From the NCBI RefSeq assembly GCF_018598185.1, contig NZ_JAHESC010000056.1, positions 1 to 42,781 on the forward strand: DNA of 42,781 bases. The letters run 5' to 3'. Both the position numbers and the translations under genes were made by a program. This DNA is from Dawidia soli. GTDB lineage: Bacteria > Bacteroidota > Bacteroidia > Cytophagales > Cyclobacteriaceae. The notes beneath the pieces are model-generated. The model was not told where the DNA came from and made no database searches. It was given only the letters and a program-made list of their open reading frames with translations. Shown here piece after piece: positions 9,377 through 19,001 of the stretch. The first letter of the stretch is position 1. The number at the start of each line of letters is the position of its first letter.

Positions 9377-9934
9377 CTACTGCCGCACCAGCCATTTGAT
9401 CAGGAAGACGACACCGATCACGATCGAGATCACCCCCAGGATCCAGAAAGCCTCGTTCACCCCTCCGAACAACGTAAGGGTCAAACCGACAGCACCAAAG
9501 ATGATCGCCAGCTTCAGGTCATTGTCCATTACCTGCACGGCCTTTTCCGCAGCACCCTTATCACCGGCTTTTACAGCTTTTACATAAGCCTTCACTTGGC
9601 TTTTGATCTCCCGGCGAAACTCCCGTTTCTCGTCCTTCGACATAGCCTTGTATCGTTTGGAAAGGTTGGAAGCGGCCTGCTCGGCCGGCGTGACGGCGGG
9701 CGCCTGTGCGGTGGGCTCGGCCAGCACAACAGGCGTGGCCTCGCTGCTGGCAACCAGGGTGCTTTCGTCTAAAGACAAGGGGCTGACCGGTTGCGTTTCG
9801 GCGACGATCAGAAGCGGAGCGTGGGCCTTCCGGCCACTGTTATAATCATAATGATCAAAATGATAGACATACCGGGGCGAAGAGCATGCCGCAAAAAGCA
9901 GCGCTGCCGCTACCAGGAATAGATAATTTCTCAT
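9377..9934 (-). CDS. Hypothetical lipoprotein with C-terminal membrane segments
   Basis: This 185-residue protein has a lipoprotein signal (MRNYLFLVAAALLFAAC, lipidated Cys17). A low-complexity Ala/Pro/Val region follows at about 45-90, then a basic and acidic helical stretch (SKRYKAMSKDEKREFRREIK, residues ~93-112). The last ~50 residues hold two hydrophobic segments (LAIIFGAVGLTLTLFGG and WILGVISIVIGVVFLIKWLV). I do not recognise a named family. It is the last gene of the minus-strand run from prfC, starting 8 nt after the preceding gene, and is probably anchored in the inner membrane. Confidence 0.75.
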   Translation of the reverse strand: MRNYLFLVAAALLFAACSSPRYVYHFDHYDYNSGRKAHAPLLIVAETQPVSPLSLDESTLVASSEATPVVLAEPTAQAPAVTPAEQAASNLSKRYKAMSKDEKREFRREIKSQVKAYVKAVKAGDKGAAEKAVQVMDNDLKLAIIFGAVGLTLTLFGGVNEAFWILGVISIVIGVVFLIKWLVRQ

Positions 9935-9942
9935 AAGGCTTC

Positions 9943-10266
9943 TTACTTTTTTGTTTTCCGGAAGCCGGAAAATATCCTGCCAAGGAACCGCTTCTCGAAT
10001 TTCCAGAAGAAGTCGAATTGACCGAACAAAAAGCCATACGCCAAAAGCACGACGTTATAGAGCGGAAGGACAAAAATATAGTACAGGATCGCGGCCAGGA
10101 CAGAGCTTGCCGCCTCCTCGCCAAACAGGAATCGCAGTAAAGGCTTCTTTAAAAATGCGATCGTAAAGCCCGTGCAGGTAAACACCAGTAACACGACCAC
10201 CACCTGAAAGATACTGCCGAGTTGCCAGCGTTGTCTGAGTTTTTCAATCCACGAACTGTTATTCAT
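9943..10266 (-). CDS. Small membrane protein, DUF6787-like
   Basis: This 107-residue protein starts MNNSSWIEKLRQRWQ. Two hydrophobic segments follow (FQVVVVLLVFTCTGFTIAFL and LAAILYYIFVLPLYNVVLLAYGFLFG), then a basic aromatic tail (FWKFEKRFLGRIF). The pattern agrees with a small conserved Bacteroidota membrane family that I remember as DUF6787. The family name is from memory and should be checked. An in-frame start at 10296 would overlap the pseudouridine synthase gene by 19 nt. The ATG at 10266 leaves an 11-nt gap and puts the conserved W-I-E-K-L segment at the N terminus, so it is preferred. Confidence 0.75.
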   Translation of the reverse strand: MNNSSWIEKLRQRWQLGSIFQVVVVLLVFTCTGFTIAFLKKPLLRFLFGEEAASSVLAAILYYIFVLPLYNVVLLAYGFLFGQFDFFWKFEKRFLGRIFSGFRKTKK

Positions 10267-10277
10267 AACGGTTAAAT

Positions 10278-10955
10278 TTAGCGGAAATATCTCCACAATT
10301 CCATGTCGGGTATCGGCGCCTCACACGATACCGGCTCCTTCTTTACCGGGTGTACAAACGTCAGCTTACGCGCGTGCAGGCAAATGCTGCCGTCGGCATT
10401 CGGCTGGCCGGCGCCGTACTTCACATCGCCGGCAATGACACACCCCATACTGGCCAGTTGCACACGTATCTGGTGCGGCCGTCCCGTGATCGGGTGTACC
10501 TCCAGCAGCCAGTGTCCCGCCGCGCTTGCCAGTACCTGGTAATGAAGCTCCGAGCGCAGCGCGCCCGGTGTTTCCTTGCGATAAGCCGTGGTTTTATTTT
10601 TCTTCTCGTCCTTCTGCAGCCAATGCACCAGCGTTCCCTGCTGCTCCGGCGGCTTCTGGCCCACGATCGCCCAGTATATTTTCTCCGTCTCGCGCATCCG
10701 GAACAGCTCGTTCATGCGCTCTAACGACTTGGAAGTACGCGCTAGTACAACGACACCGCTAACAGGCCTGTCCAGCCGGTGGACCACGCCCAGGAATACC
10801 GCGCCCGGTTTGTCGTATTTGTCTTTGATATAGGCCTTGCAGAGATCGACCAGCGGCGTGTCGCCCGTCGCGTCGCCTTGCACCAATATGCCCGACCGCT
10901 TGTTGACGATCAACAAGTGGTTGTCTTCATAGAGAACGTCGAAGGGCTCTTGCAT
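10278..10955 (-). CDS. RluA-family RNA pseudouridine synthase
   Basis: This 225-residue enzyme isomerises uridine to pseudouridine in structured RNA. The catalytic motif HRLDRPVSG is clear, with Asp62 as the nucleophile. LYEDNHLLIVNKRSGILVQ at the N terminus and GRPHQIRVQLA near the C terminus are both diagnostic of RluA enzymes. There is no N-terminal S4 domain, so it belongs to the short RluA/RluC-like group. The target (23S rRNA or tRNA) cannot be read from sequence. It lies 15 nt after prfC and 11 nt before the small membrane protein gene, in one operon. Confidence 0.93.
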   Translation of the reverse strand: MQEPFDVLYEDNHLLIVNKRSGILVQGDATGDTPLVDLCKAYIKDKYDKPGAVFLGVVHRLDRPVSGVVVLARTSKSLERMNELFRMRETEKIYWAIVGQKPPEQQGTLVHWLQKDEKKNKTTAYRKETPGALRSELHYQVLASAAGHWLLEVHPITGRPHQIRVQLASMGCVIAGDVKYGAGQPNADGSICLHARKLTFVHPVKKEPVSCEAPIPDMELWRYFR

Positions 10956-10970
10956 ACCGGCGCAGGGGTA

Positions 10971-12548
10971 CTAGAACTCGGACGTGAAGTGGAACTCGAT
11001 GTCGGGGAAGTTGTCTTGCACCATCTGCAGCCAGCCACGCGACTCGGCCATAAAGACCAGCTTGTCGTCTTTGTCGCGGGCAATGTGCCGCTGCTTCGAC
11101 TCGATAAACTCGGCCAGCTTCTGCGGATTCTTGCTGCTGATCCAGCAAGCCTTATAGATATTCTGCGGCACGAATTGTACCGTGGCATTATACTCGTTCT
11201 TCAGACGGAACTGAATGACCTCGAACTGCAGCGCGCCCACAACGCCTACCACTTTGCGTTTACCCAGCTCATACGTGAACAGCTGCGCCACACCTTCTTC
11301 CATCAACTGCAGCAAACCCTTCTCCAGCTGCTTGGTCTTCATGGCGTCCATGTTTACGACTTCCTTAAAGATCTCCGGAGAGAAGCTCGGGATCCCGGTA
11401 TACATCAGCTTCTCGCCCTCGGTCAGCGTATCGCCGATCTTGAGGTTGCCCGTATCAAAGATCCCTACGATGTCGCCGGGCCACGCCTCCTCTACTGTCT
11501 CACGGTCCTGCGCCATGAATGCCGTGGCGTTCGAAAACCGCAGGCTCTTGTCCTGGCGCACGTGGAAGTAATTGTTACCGCGTTCGAACTTGCCCGAGCA
11601 GATGCGCAGGAAGGCGATACGGTTACGGTGCTTGGGATCCATGTTGGCGTGGATCTTGAAAATAAAGCCCGAGAACTTTTTCTCTTCCGGCTCGACGATC
11701 CGCACCGATGTTTCGCGGGGTACAGGCTGCGGCGCCAGTCGGATGAATGCATCCAGCAATTCTTTTACACCGAAATTGTTTACGGCGCTGCCAAAAAACA
11801 CCGGCGCCACCCGGCCGTTCAAATATTCGTTTACATCAAAGTCGGGGTACACGCCTTCGATCAGCTCGATGTCCGCGCGCAGCTGGCGGGCATTGCTTTC
11901 ACCGACGTAGTCGTCCACCAGCGAGTCCGTAATGTCTTTTACTTCGATGCCCTCTTCCACCGTTGTTTTGCTGGGTGTAAAGAGGTGGAGGCTTTTTTCG
12001 TACAGGCTGTACACGCCTTTAAAGGTTTTCCCCATGCTGATGGGCCAGCTGAGCGGGCGCACCTTGATGCTGAGCTTTTCTTCGATCTCGTCCAGCAGCT
12101 CGAACGGGTCGCGGCCCTCGCGGTCCAGCTTGTTGATAAAACAGATCACAGGCGTGCTGCGCATGCGGCACACCTCCATCAGCTTCTCCGTCTGAATCTC
12201 CACGCCCTTCACACAGTCGATCACCATGATCACACTGTCCACCGCCGTCAGCGTACGGTAGGTGTCCTCGGCAAAGTCCTGGTGACCCGGGGTGTCCAGC
12301 AGGTTGATCTTGACATCCTCGTAGTTAAAACCCATCACCGACGTGGCCACCGAGATCCCGCGTTGCTTCTCGATCTCCATCCAGTCCGACCGCGCATGGT
12401 CCTTGATCTTGCTCGATTTCACGGCACCGGCCTTTTGAATGGCGCCACCAAAGAGCAGCAGTTTTTCGGTCAACGTGGTTTTGCCGGCATCCGGGTGACT
12501 GATAATACCAAAAGTTCGGCGTTTGGCTATTTCCTGTTCTAAGCTCAT
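10971..12548 (-). CDS. prfC: Peptide chain release factor 3
   Basis: RF3 (525 residues) is a translational GTPase that removes RF1/RF2 from the ribosome after termination. G1 is SHPDAGKTT (17-25), G3 DTPGH (85-89) and G4 NKLD (139-142). [15 protein letters not shown] is the switch region, and the C-terminal RF3-specific domain contains [14 protein letters not shown]. The reading frame stays open to 12635, but [22 protein letters not shown] at 12548 is the family N terminus, and a -7 box lies just upstream. It is the first gene of a four-gene minus-strand operon. Confidence 0.97.
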   Translation of the reverse strand: MSLEQEIAKRRTFGIISHPDAGKTTLTEKLLLFGGAIQKAGAVKSSKIKDHARSDWMEIEKQRGISVATSVMGFNYEDVKINLLDTPGHQDFAEDTYRTLTAVDSVIMVIDCVKGVEIQTEKLMEVCRMRSTPVICFINKLDREGRDPFELLDEIEEKLSIKVRPLSWPISMGKTFKGVYSLYEKSLHLFTPSKTTVEEGIEVKDITDSLVDDYVGESNARQLRADIELIEGVYPDFDVNEYLNGRVAPVFFGSAVNNFGVKELLDAFIRLAPQPVPRETSVRIVEPEEKKFSGFIFKIHANMDPKHRNRIAFLRICSGKFERGNNYFHVRQDKSLRFSNATAFMAQDRETVEEAWPGDIVGIFDTGNLKIGDTLTEGEKLMYTGIPSFSPEIFKEVVNMDAMKTKQLEKGLLQLMEEGVAQLFTYELGKRKVVGVVGALQFEVIQFRLKNEYNATVQFVPQNIYKACWISSKNPQKLAEFIESKQRHIARDKDDKLVFMAESRGWLQMVQDNFPDIEFHFTSEF

Positions 12549-12567
12549 GCAGTGATAATTCGGGAGG

Positions 12568-12575
12568 CAAAGGTA
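12568..12575 (-). promoter_or_regulatory. -7 box of the prfC operon
   Basis: TACCTTTG on the minus strand matches TAnnTTTG exactly and ends 20 nt before the prfC ATG. No clear TTTG -33 element is visible at the right distance. Confidence 0.5.
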
Positions 12576-12647
12576 GGAGAAAACTGCGTATAAGATACCG
12601 CGGGAAAGAAACGTGAAAATGCTATTTTGAAGCAAAATCTTTAACCT

Positions 12648-13619
12648 ATGAAGTATAGAACGTTTGGCCGCACCAACTGGTCGGTAAGTGAGATCGGTTA
12701 CGGCATGTGGGGCCTCGCAGGCTGGTCCGGCTCTGATATGAAAGAAGTCATGCAGTCGCTCAGCCGGGCCATCGAGTTGGGCTGCAACTTTTTCGACACC
12801 GCCTGGGCCTATGGCAACGGCAAAAGCGAGAACATCCTGGCCGATATTTTAAAACAGCATGCGGACAAGCGGCTGTACGTAGCCACCAAGATCCCCGCCA
12901 AAAATTTTACCTGGCCCTCCCGCCCGACATTCACCCTGGAAGAGTGTTTTCCGGCCTCGCACATTGTCGAATACACCGAAAAGAGCCTGAAAAATCTCGG
13001 CGTCGACAGCATCGACCTTCAGCAATTTCACGTGTGGGAAGACGGTTGGGCCGGCCATGACGACTGGAAGAACGCCGTCGAGAAGCTGAAGCGCGAAGGC
13101 AAAGTGAAACACTTTGGTGTGAGCGTAAACCGCTGGGAGCCCGACAACGTATTGAATACACTCCGCACCGGCCTGATCGATTCGGTACAGGTCATTTATA
13201 ACATTTTCGACCAGGCGCCCGAAGACAACCTCTTCCCGTTGTGCCGCCAGTTGGGCATCGGCGTCATAGCCCGCGTGCCGTTTGACGAAGGCACCCTCAC
13301 GGGCATGCTCACCAAAGAGACCGTCTTCCCGGCCGACGATTGGCGGTCCACCTACTTTGTGCCCGAAAACCTTAACGCCAGCGTCGACCACGCCGAAGCG
13401 TTGCGGCCGCTGATCCCCCCGGGCATGACCATGGCCGAGATGGCATTGCGGTTCATTCTGGGCAACGACGACGTGCACACCATCATCCCCGGAATGCGGA
13501 AAATCCGTAACGTAGAGGCCAACATCGGAACAAGCGACGGCCAGGCACTGCCAGAAAAGGTGCGTCAGGCGCTGAAAGGACACCGCTGGGACAGAACGCC
13601 CACTTCATGGTCGCAGTAG
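12648..13619 (+). CDS. Aldo/keto reductase
   Basis: This 323-residue NADPH-dependent oxidoreductase of the AKR superfamily is a TIM barrel. The catalytic set is visible: Asp in FFDTAWAYG, Tyr in the same segment, Lys in VATKIP, and His in QQFHVWED. The C-terminal cofactor-binding region holds [16 protein letters not shown], typical of the YghZ/Tas-like branch that binds the 2'-phosphate of NADPH. The physiological substrate is unknown. It is divergent from prfC (99 nt between starts) and stands alone ahead of dnaK. Confidence 0.93.
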   Translation: MKYRTFGRTNWSVSEIGYGMWGLAGWSGSDMKEVMQSLSRAIELGCNFFDTAWAYGNGKSENILADILKQHADKRLYVATKIPAKNFTWPSRPTFTLEECFPASHIVEYTEKSLKNLGVDSIDLQQFHVWEDGWAGHDDWKNAVEKLKREGKVKHFGVSVNRWEPDNVLNTLRTGLIDSVQVIYNIFDQAPEDNLFPLCRQLGIGVIARVPFDEGTLTGMLTKETVFPADDWRSTYFVPENLNASVDHAEALRPLIPPGMTMAEMALRFILGNDDVHTIIPGMRKIRNVEANIGTSDGQALPEKVRQALKGHRWDRTPTSWSQ

Positions 13620-13726
13620 CAGGAATGGACCTGTCATTGTGTCATTTTTTGCGATGAAAAATGGGTTGGCATAAGCATTGAAGAAGGGGCTTATACAACC
13701 TTAAAAACAACAAGAAAGATAATATC

Positions 13727-15646
13727 ATGGGAAAGATTATTGGAATAGACTTAGGAACCACCAACTCGTGCGTAGCTGTCATGGAAGGCAGCGAACCGGT
13801 GGTGATCGCCAACAGCGAGGGTAGAAGAACCACACCTTCTATAGTCGCTTTCCTGGATAACGGTAAGGGCGAACGCAAAGTAGGTGATCCTGCTAAACGC
13901 CAGGCTATTACCAATCCTCACAATACAGTTTCTTCGATCAAACGCTTCATGGGTAAGAAGTTTGACGAGGTGACAGGCGAAAAGAAAATGGTATCGTACC
14001 AGGTAGAAGGTGGCAACAACAACACGGTACGGGTACGTATCGGCGACCGCCTCTACACACCGCAGGAGATCTCGGCGATGATTTTGCAAAAAATGAAGAG
14101 CACCGCGGAAGATTACCTGGGCACGTCCGTATCAGAGGCCGTTATCACCGTACCTGCATACTTCAACGACGCCGAGCGTCAGGCTACTAAAGAAGCCGGT
14201 CAGATCGCAGGGCTGGATGTAAAACGCATCATCAACGAGCCTACAGCGGCCGCGCTGGCGTACGGTTTGGATAAGAAGAACCACGACATGAAGATCGCCG
14301 TCTATGACTTGGGCGGGGGTACATTCGATATCTCCATCCTCGAGCTTGGCGACGGTGTATTTGAAGTAAAATCAACCAACGGTGATGTACACCTCGGCGG
14401 TGACGACTTCGATATGCGTGTCATGAACTGGCTGGCCGACGAATTCAAAAACGAAGAGAACGTCGACCTGCGCAAAGACCCGATGGCCCTGCAGCGTTTG
14501 AAAGAAGCTGCCGAGAAAGCAAAAATCGAGCTTTCAAGCTCACAAGAGACGGAGATCAACCTGCCCTATATCACATCGGTAGACGGTGTGCCGAAACACC
14601 TGGTGAAGAAGCTCAGCCGTGCGAAGTTCGAGCAGCTGGTAGACGACCTGGTGCGCAGAACGCTGGAGCCTTGCCGCCTTGCGGTAAAAGACGCCGGTGT
14701 GAATGTATCCGAGATCGACGAAGTCATCCTGGTAGGGGGTTCTACCCGCATTCCCCGCATCGTGGAGGAAGTAGAAAAGTTCTTCGGCAAGAAGCCTTCC
14801 AAAGGCGTTAACCCCGACGAAGTAGTAGCCGTAGGCGCGGCGATCCAGGGCGGTGTATTGACCGGTGAAGTAAAAGACGTACTGTTGCTCGACGTAACCC
14901 CGCTGTCGCTGGGTATCGAAACTTTGGGTGGTGTGATGACCCGACTGATCGAGTCGAACACGACCATCCCGTCGAAGAAGTCCGAGACATTCTCCACCGC
15001 GGCGGACAACCAGCCTTCGGTAGAGATCCACGTACTGCAGGGCGAACGCCCGATGGCGAAAGACAACCGCACCATCGGCCGCTTCCACCTCTCCGATATT
15101 CCGCCGGCACCCCGCGGCATCCCGCAGATCGAAGTAACGTTCGACATCGACGCCAACGGTATCCTGCACGTATCGGCAAAAGATAAAGGCACGAACAAAG
15201 AGCAGAAGATCCGCATCGAAGCATCTTCCGGCCTGACCGATGCCGAGATCAACAAGATGAAGCAAGAGGCACAAGCCAATGCCGATGCCGATAAGAAGAC
15301 GAAAGAACGCGCCGAGAAGATCAACCAGGCCGACTCGCTGATATTCCAGACAGAGAACCAACTGAAGGAATACGGAGACAAACTCTCCGACAGCAACAAG
15401 GCCGCGATCAACAGCGCGCTCGAGAAGCTGAAAGAAGCACACAAGTCGCAAGACCTCGCAGCGATCGAAAACGGTGTGAACGCACTGAACGCTGCATGGC
15501 AAACAGCTTCTACCGAAATGTATCAGCAGTCCAGCGGCGGTCCGAACGCAGGCCCTGGCGCAGGCGCACCGGGCGGCAACGCTTCGAACAACGCAGCCGA
15601 CAATGTATCGGATGTCGAATACGAAGAAGTGAACGACAAGAAATAA
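13727..15646 (+). CDS. dnaK: Chaperone DnaK (Hsp70)
   Basis: DnaK (639 residues) is the ATP-driven central chaperone. The N terminus [18 protein letters not shown] is canonical. The ATPase domain carries [21 protein letters not shown] and [13 protein letters not shown]. The substrate-binding domain begins after [17 protein letters not shown], and a helical lid follows. The C-terminal tail is glycine/alanine/asparagine-rich and ends [10 protein letters not shown], the usual acidic end. It is a single gene with its own terminator. No CIRCE element (TTAGCACTC-N9-GAGTGCTAA) is present in the 107-bp upstream gap, so HrcA control is unlikely. Its co-chaperones grpE and dnaJ lie about 12 kb upstream. 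Confidence 0.98.
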   Translation: MGKIIGIDLGTTNSCVAVMEGSEPVVIANSEGRRTTPSIVAFLDNGKGERKVGDPAKRQAITNPHNTVSSIKRFMGKKFDEVTGEKKMVSYQVEGGNNNTVRVRIGDRLYTPQEISAMILQKMKSTAEDYLGTSVSEAVITVPAYFNDAERQATKEAGQIAGLDVKRIINEPTAAALAYGLDKKNHDMKIAVYDLGGGTFDISILELGDGVFEVKSTNGDVHLGGDDFDMRVMNWLADEFKNEENVDLRKDPMALQRLKEAAEKAKIELSSSQETEINLPYITSVDGVPKHLVKKLSRAKFEQLVDDLVRRTLEPCRLAVKDAGVNVSEIDEVILVGGSTRIPRIVEEVEKFFGKKPSKGVNPDEVVAVGAAIQGGVLTGEVKDVLLLDVTPLSLGIETLGGVMTRLIESNTTIPSKKSETFSTAADNQPSVEIHVLQGERPMAKDNRTIGRFHLSDIPPAPRGIPQIEVTFDIDANGILHVSAKDKGTNKEQKIRIEASSGLTDAEINKMKQEAQANADADKKTKERAEKINQADSLIFQTENQLKEYGDKLSDSNKAAINSALEKLKEAHKSQDLAAIENGVNALNAAWQTASTEMYQQSSGGPNAGPGAGAPGGNASNNAADNVSDVEYEEVNDKK

Positions 15647-15681
15647 TCTTGAGAAGTTAGTTTAACATAGTAAATGGTTTG

Positions 15682-15715
15682 GAAGGCCTTCCCCGCGGAA
15701 GGCCTTCTTTTTTTT
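15682..15715 (+). terminator. Rho-independent terminator after dnaK
   Basis: A perfect 11-bp stem gaaggccttcc/ggaaggccttc with loop ccgc is followed by eight T residues. Confidence 0.9.
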
Positions 15716-15785
15716 GCCCACAAAACCCGGGCTTACGAACGCCCTTTCGCTTGTAACGGGTTGAAAAAGAGCCTGCTGGATGTCG

Positions 15786-15813
15786 ATTGTCGTTTTATCA
15801 CGTGTTATATTTG
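15786..15813 (+). promoter_or_regulatory. Probable lysC promoter
   Basis: TATATTTG (15806-15813) matches the -7 consensus exactly. ATTG at 15786-15789 may be the -33 element, although the 16-nt spacer is short. The -7 box ends 25 nt before the lysC ATG. Confidence 0.55.
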
Positions 15814-15838
15814 CGCGCTTTAACAAAATGCAGTCCTT

Positions 15839-17161
15839 ATGCTTGTAATGAAATTCGGAGGCACCTCAGTAGGGAAGCCTGAACGCATGAAAAAAATTGC
15901 GGACCTCGTATTAAGCGTATCCGGTAAGAAGATCGTTGTACTATCGGCTTTATCGGGCACGACAAACTCCCTGGTAGCCATCGGCGACCATCTGTTGTTA
16001 GGTCAGAAGGCCAAGGCCGAGGAGGTGATCGTAGGGTTGGAAAATCATTACCAGGCATTCATCAAGGAACTGTACAGCAGCGAAGGCTTCCAGGCCATCG
16101 GCCAGGAGATCGTAAGCCGCTTCTTTATCTTCATCCGTCTGCTGGCCGCCGGTCAGTTCGACAACAAGAGCTACCGCGAGCTGCTGGCGCAAGGCGAGCT
16201 CATCTCCACCGAGCTGTTCTACCAGCACCTGCAGGAACGCAAGATCAGCGCACGCCTGCTGCCCGCGTTATACTTCATGTCGATAGACGAGAACGAAGAG
16301 CCCGAGCTGGAAAAGATCTCCGACCGCCTGAAGCCGCTCGTGAGCTCGCTGACCAACGTCGAGATCATCATTACACAAGGCTATATCTGCCGCAACCACC
16401 GCAATGAGATCGACAACCTGAAACGCGGCGGTAGCGACTATACCGCATCGCTGGTAGGAGCCGCCATCCGGGCCGAAGAGATCCAGATCTGGACCGACAT
16501 AGACGGCATGCACAACAACGACCCCCGCGTCGTGAAGAAGACCGTGCCCATCTCCGAGCTCACCTTCGACGAAGCTTCCGAGCTCGCATACTTCGGCGCA
16601 AAGATATTGCATCCGTCTACCATCGTACCCGCACAGAAGTACAACGTACCCGTGCGGTTGAAAAACACCATGGACGAAAAAGCCTTTGGTACCATCATTA
16701 CCAGCAAAGGCACCGAAGGATCGTTCAAAGCCATTGCCGCGAAAGATGGCATCACCGCCATCAACATCAAGTCGTCGCGCATGCTGATGGCCTATGGCTT
16801 CCTGCGTCGTGTGTTTGAAGTGTTTGAAAACCACAAGACATCGATCGATATGATCACCACGGCAGAGGTATCGGTATCACTCACGATCGACAACGATACA
16901 CACCTGTCGTCCATCGAAGCAGAGCTGAAGAAGTTCGGCACCATCGAAGTAGATAAAGATCAGACGATCATCTGTATCGTGGGCAATAAGATTACCGAGC
17001 AGAAAGGAATGCTGAATAAAGTATTCGATGCCCTGGCGGAAATACCGGTGCGCATGGTTTGCTGCGGCGGTAGCCCCAACAACGTAACCGTACTGGTCGA
17101 CAAGAGCTATAAAGAGAAAGCACTGAACGTGCTGAACGAAGAGCTCTTCGGCCTGAAGTAA
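15839..17161 (+). CDS. lysC: Aspartate kinase, monofunctional
   Basis: This 440-residue enzyme phosphorylates L-aspartate, the first step towards lysine, threonine, methionine and diaminopimelate for the cell wall. The ATP-binding start is KFGGTSVG (residues 5-12). RGGSDYTASLVGAAIRAEEIQIWTDIDG is the catalytic aspartate/nucleotide region. Two C-terminal ACT domains (about 300-440), which usually mediate feedback inhibition, follow. No homoserine dehydrogenase domain is fused. ATG at 15839 is taken as the start; ATG at 15848 is possible and would remove three residues. The gene is single, with its own promoter and terminator. Confidence 0.96.
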   Translation: MLVMKFGGTSVGKPERMKKIADLVLSVSGKKIVVLSALSGTTNSLVAIGDHLLLGQKAKAEEVIVGLENHYQAFIKELYSSEGFQAIGQEIVSRFFIFIRLLAAGQFDNKSYRELLAQGELISTELFYQHLQERKISARLLPALYFMSIDENEEPELEKISDRLKPLVSSLTNVEIIITQGYICRNHRNEIDNLKRGGSDYTASLVGAAIRAEEIQIWTDIDGMHNNDPRVVKKTVPISELTFDEASELAYFGAKILHPSTIVPAQKYNVPVRLKNTMDEKAFGTIITSKGTEGSFKAIAAKDGITAINIKSSRMLMAYGFLRRVFEVFENHKTSIDMITTAEVSVSLTIDNDTHLSSIEAELKKFGTIEVDKDQTIICIVGNKITEQKGMLNKVFDALAEIPVRMVCCGGSPNNVTVLVDKSYKEKALNVLNEELFGLK

Positions 17162-17180
17162 TTTTCGATAGCATACTATC

Positions 17181-17225
17181 ATCACCGGATGCCGCCCAGA
17201 CTGGGGTGGGTCCGGTGATTTTTTT
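17181..17225 (+). terminator. Rho-independent terminator after lysC
   Basis: The stem atcaccgga (17181-17189) pairs with tccggtgat (17211-17219), contains an inner ccca/tggg pairing, and is followed by a run of seven T residues. Confidence 0.85.
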
Positions 17226-17466
17226 GGTGTAACACCGATCTTTTCTTGACCCCTGTAAGAAATACCGGATTCACGTTTATCAATCCTGATTTTTAAGGTA
17301 AAACATCGTTTTTAGGACATCGGGGCACCTGCAGCCGGTGTTATTTTTTGCCGATTTTAGCGTCTTAAAATGCCTTATTATCCCGAATAAGGGCTTTTTG
17401 CCCGGGTGCCGACACGGTGGCTGGGCGCCAATCACCGGCATGCTCAAAAAAGCGGCACAAAACCGT
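17226..17466. other. Gene-free stretch with a second terminator-like hairpin
   Basis: This is most of the 330-bp gap between lysC and the CNNM gene. I see no credible ORF. At 17373-17399 the hairpin ccttatt-atcccg-aataagg is followed by gctttttg, which resembles a terminator. No gene precedes it after the lysC terminator, so it could end a small transcript from within 17226-17372 or act in the 5' region of the next gene. Neither is shown by the sequence. Confidence 0.35.
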
Positions 17467-17474
17467 TAACTTTG
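17467..17474 (+). promoter_or_regulatory. -7 box of the CNNM gene
   Basis: TAACTTTG matches TAnnTTTG exactly and ends 17 nt before the ATG at 17492. No clear -33 TTTG is visible. Confidence 0.5.
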
Positions 17475-17491
17475 AGGTTTTAGCGTTCATT

Positions 17492-18796
17492 ATGACGTTT
17501 GATATTCTCTTAACACTTTTCCTGGTGTTTCTGAATGGTTTTTTCGTTGCAGCCGAATTTGCCATCGTTAAAGTCCGTTCTTCCCAAATTGCCATACAAG
17601 CCGGCAACGCGCGGAAGGCCGCTGCACAGATCATCATCGACAACCTCGACGGCTTTCTGGCCGCTACGCAATTAGGGATCACACTCGCCAGTCTCGGCCT
17701 CGGCTGGGTAGGCGAAGATGTGGTATCACGCATTATCATCAATGTCATGGACGCCTTTGGCCTGCCGCTCGACGCGGCCCTGGCGCATCGCATTTCCGTA
17801 CCCGTAGCGTTCGCCACGCTCACCGTACTGCATATCGTGTTTGGCGAGCTGGCGCCCAAGTCACTGGCCATTCGCTATCCCACGTCCACAACGCTGGCGG
17901 TATCTTTACCGCTGCGCATCTTTTATTTTATTTGTAAGCCCGCCATCGCGTTGCTGAACGGCTTTGCCAACCTGGTGCTGAAGCTCTTTGGTATCAAACC
18001 CATACACGAACAAGACGAGATCCACTCCGAAGAAGAATTAAAGCTCATCATCGCCGAAAGCGAAGAGGGCGGAGCGATCGAAAGCAGCGAGCGTGAGCTG
18101 ATCCAAAACGTATTTGACTTCGACGACCGCATTGTAAAACAGGTCATGGTGCCCCGCATCAAGATCTCGGCCATCAACGTCACCGCTACGCTGGACCAGG
18201 CCCTGCAGATCGTGCTGAAGGAAGGCTACTCGCGCTATCCCATCTACGACACCAGCCTGGACGACATCAAAGGCATCGTCACCGGCAAAGACATCGTTCA
18301 GCACTACATCAACAAGACCAACAAAACCTTGTTGGAGATCTGCCACCCGCCCTACCTCGTAACGGAAAACAAACCGATCGATCATCTGCTCCGCGAATTC
18401 CAGCGCAAGAAAATCCAGATGTCCGTCGTGATCAGCGAATACGGCGGCACCATCGGCATCGTGACCATGGAAGACATCATCGAAGAGCTGGTAGGCGAGA
18501 TCCAGGACGAGCACGACCACGAAGCACAGATCGTAACGCAAACGGGCAACACCTTCCAGGTCATTGCCACATCACCGATCCACGACATCAACAAAGAGCT
18601 GGACGTCCCCTTCGAAGAATCCGAAGACTACGACACCCTGGCCGGCCTGCTCCTCCAGCACAAACCCTTCGACCTCCGCGAAGGCGAAGAGTTCGAGCTC
18701 GACGGCTACATGGTCCGCATCATCAAAATGAACAAGACGTTACCCGAGCTCGTAGAGCTCCGCATCCTCGACAGCCCCACCCATAATACAGACTAG
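17492..18796 (+). CDS. CNNM/CorC-family membrane protein (hemolysin-like)
   Basis: This 434-residue protein has an N-terminal CNNM (DUF21) membrane domain with a first segment MTFDILLTLFLVFLNGFFVAAEFAIVKVR and further segments around 55-75, 100-120 and 140-165. A pair of CBS domains follows (about 205-335; VPRIKISAI, ISEYGGTIGIVTMEDIIEELVGEI), then a C-terminal CorC_HlyC domain (about 345-430). The family is linked to magnesium or cobalt efflux; hemolysin is a historical label. The frame extends upstream to 17417, but the residues before MTFDILL are not membrane-like, and the promoter box lies inside that extension, so 17492 is the start. A second family member lies at 38589. Confidence 0.93.
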   Translation: MTFDILLTLFLVFLNGFFVAAEFAIVKVRSSQIAIQAGNARKAAAQIIIDNLDGFLAATQLGITLASLGLGWVGEDVVSRIIINVMDAFGLPLDAALAHRISVPVAFATLTVLHIVFGELAPKSLAIRYPTSTTLAVSLPLRIFYFICKPAIALLNGFANLVLKLFGIKPIHEQDEIHSEEELKLIIAESEEGGAIESSERELIQNVFDFDDRIVKQVMVPRIKISAINVTATLDQALQIVLKEGYSRYPIYDTSLDDIKGIVTGKDIVQHYINKTNKTLLEICHPPYLVTENKPIDHLLREFQRKKIQMSVVISEYGGTIGIVTMEDIIEELVGEIQDEHDHEAQIVTQTGNTFQVIATSPIHDINKELDVPFEESEDYDTLAGLLLQHKPFDLREGEEFELDGYMVRIIKMNKTLPELVELRILDSPTHNTD

Positions 18797-18868
18797 CGCG
18801 TGAGTGGCAGTCGTTACGGACATCAGTTTCAAACGCAAGGGTGCAGCACGCAAAATAAGTTTGAGGTA

Positions 18869-18975
18869 GTAGGGGCGAAGCCCCTACACATGTAGCATCT
18901 GGCGCGAGTCTGAGCGAAGCGGAGACCCGATAGCTATCGGGTTGTGCCCAGCATTGTGCCGGTCTCCTGACCGGC
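18869..18975. repeat. Intergenic palindromic element, copy B
   Basis: This sits in the 205-bp gap between the convergent CNNM and dehydrogenase genes. It contains hairpin gtaggggc-gaa-gcccctac (18869-18887), then tggcgcgagtctgagcgaag (18900-18919), the perfect palindrome cccgatagctatcggg (18926-18941), tgtgcccagcattgt, and hairpin gccggtc-tcct-gaccggc (18958-18975). The last four parts match the order in copy A. The final hairpin could also help end transcription of both genes, although no T run follows. Confidence 0.7.
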
Positions 18976-19001
18976 GTAGAGCATTCGAGTACCAGCGCAT
19001 A

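Noticed and set aside
10779-12542. 587-codon plus-strand ORF
   Set aside because: It is the antisense of rluA-like and prfC, whose proteins show complete family motifs. High GC third positions keep the reverse frame open.
13620-13726. Search for a CIRCE operator or heat-shock promoter ahead of dnaK
   Set aside because: No TTAGCACTC-N9-GAGTGCTAA and no exact TAnnTTTG were found. Two TGTCAT repeats are too short to interpret.
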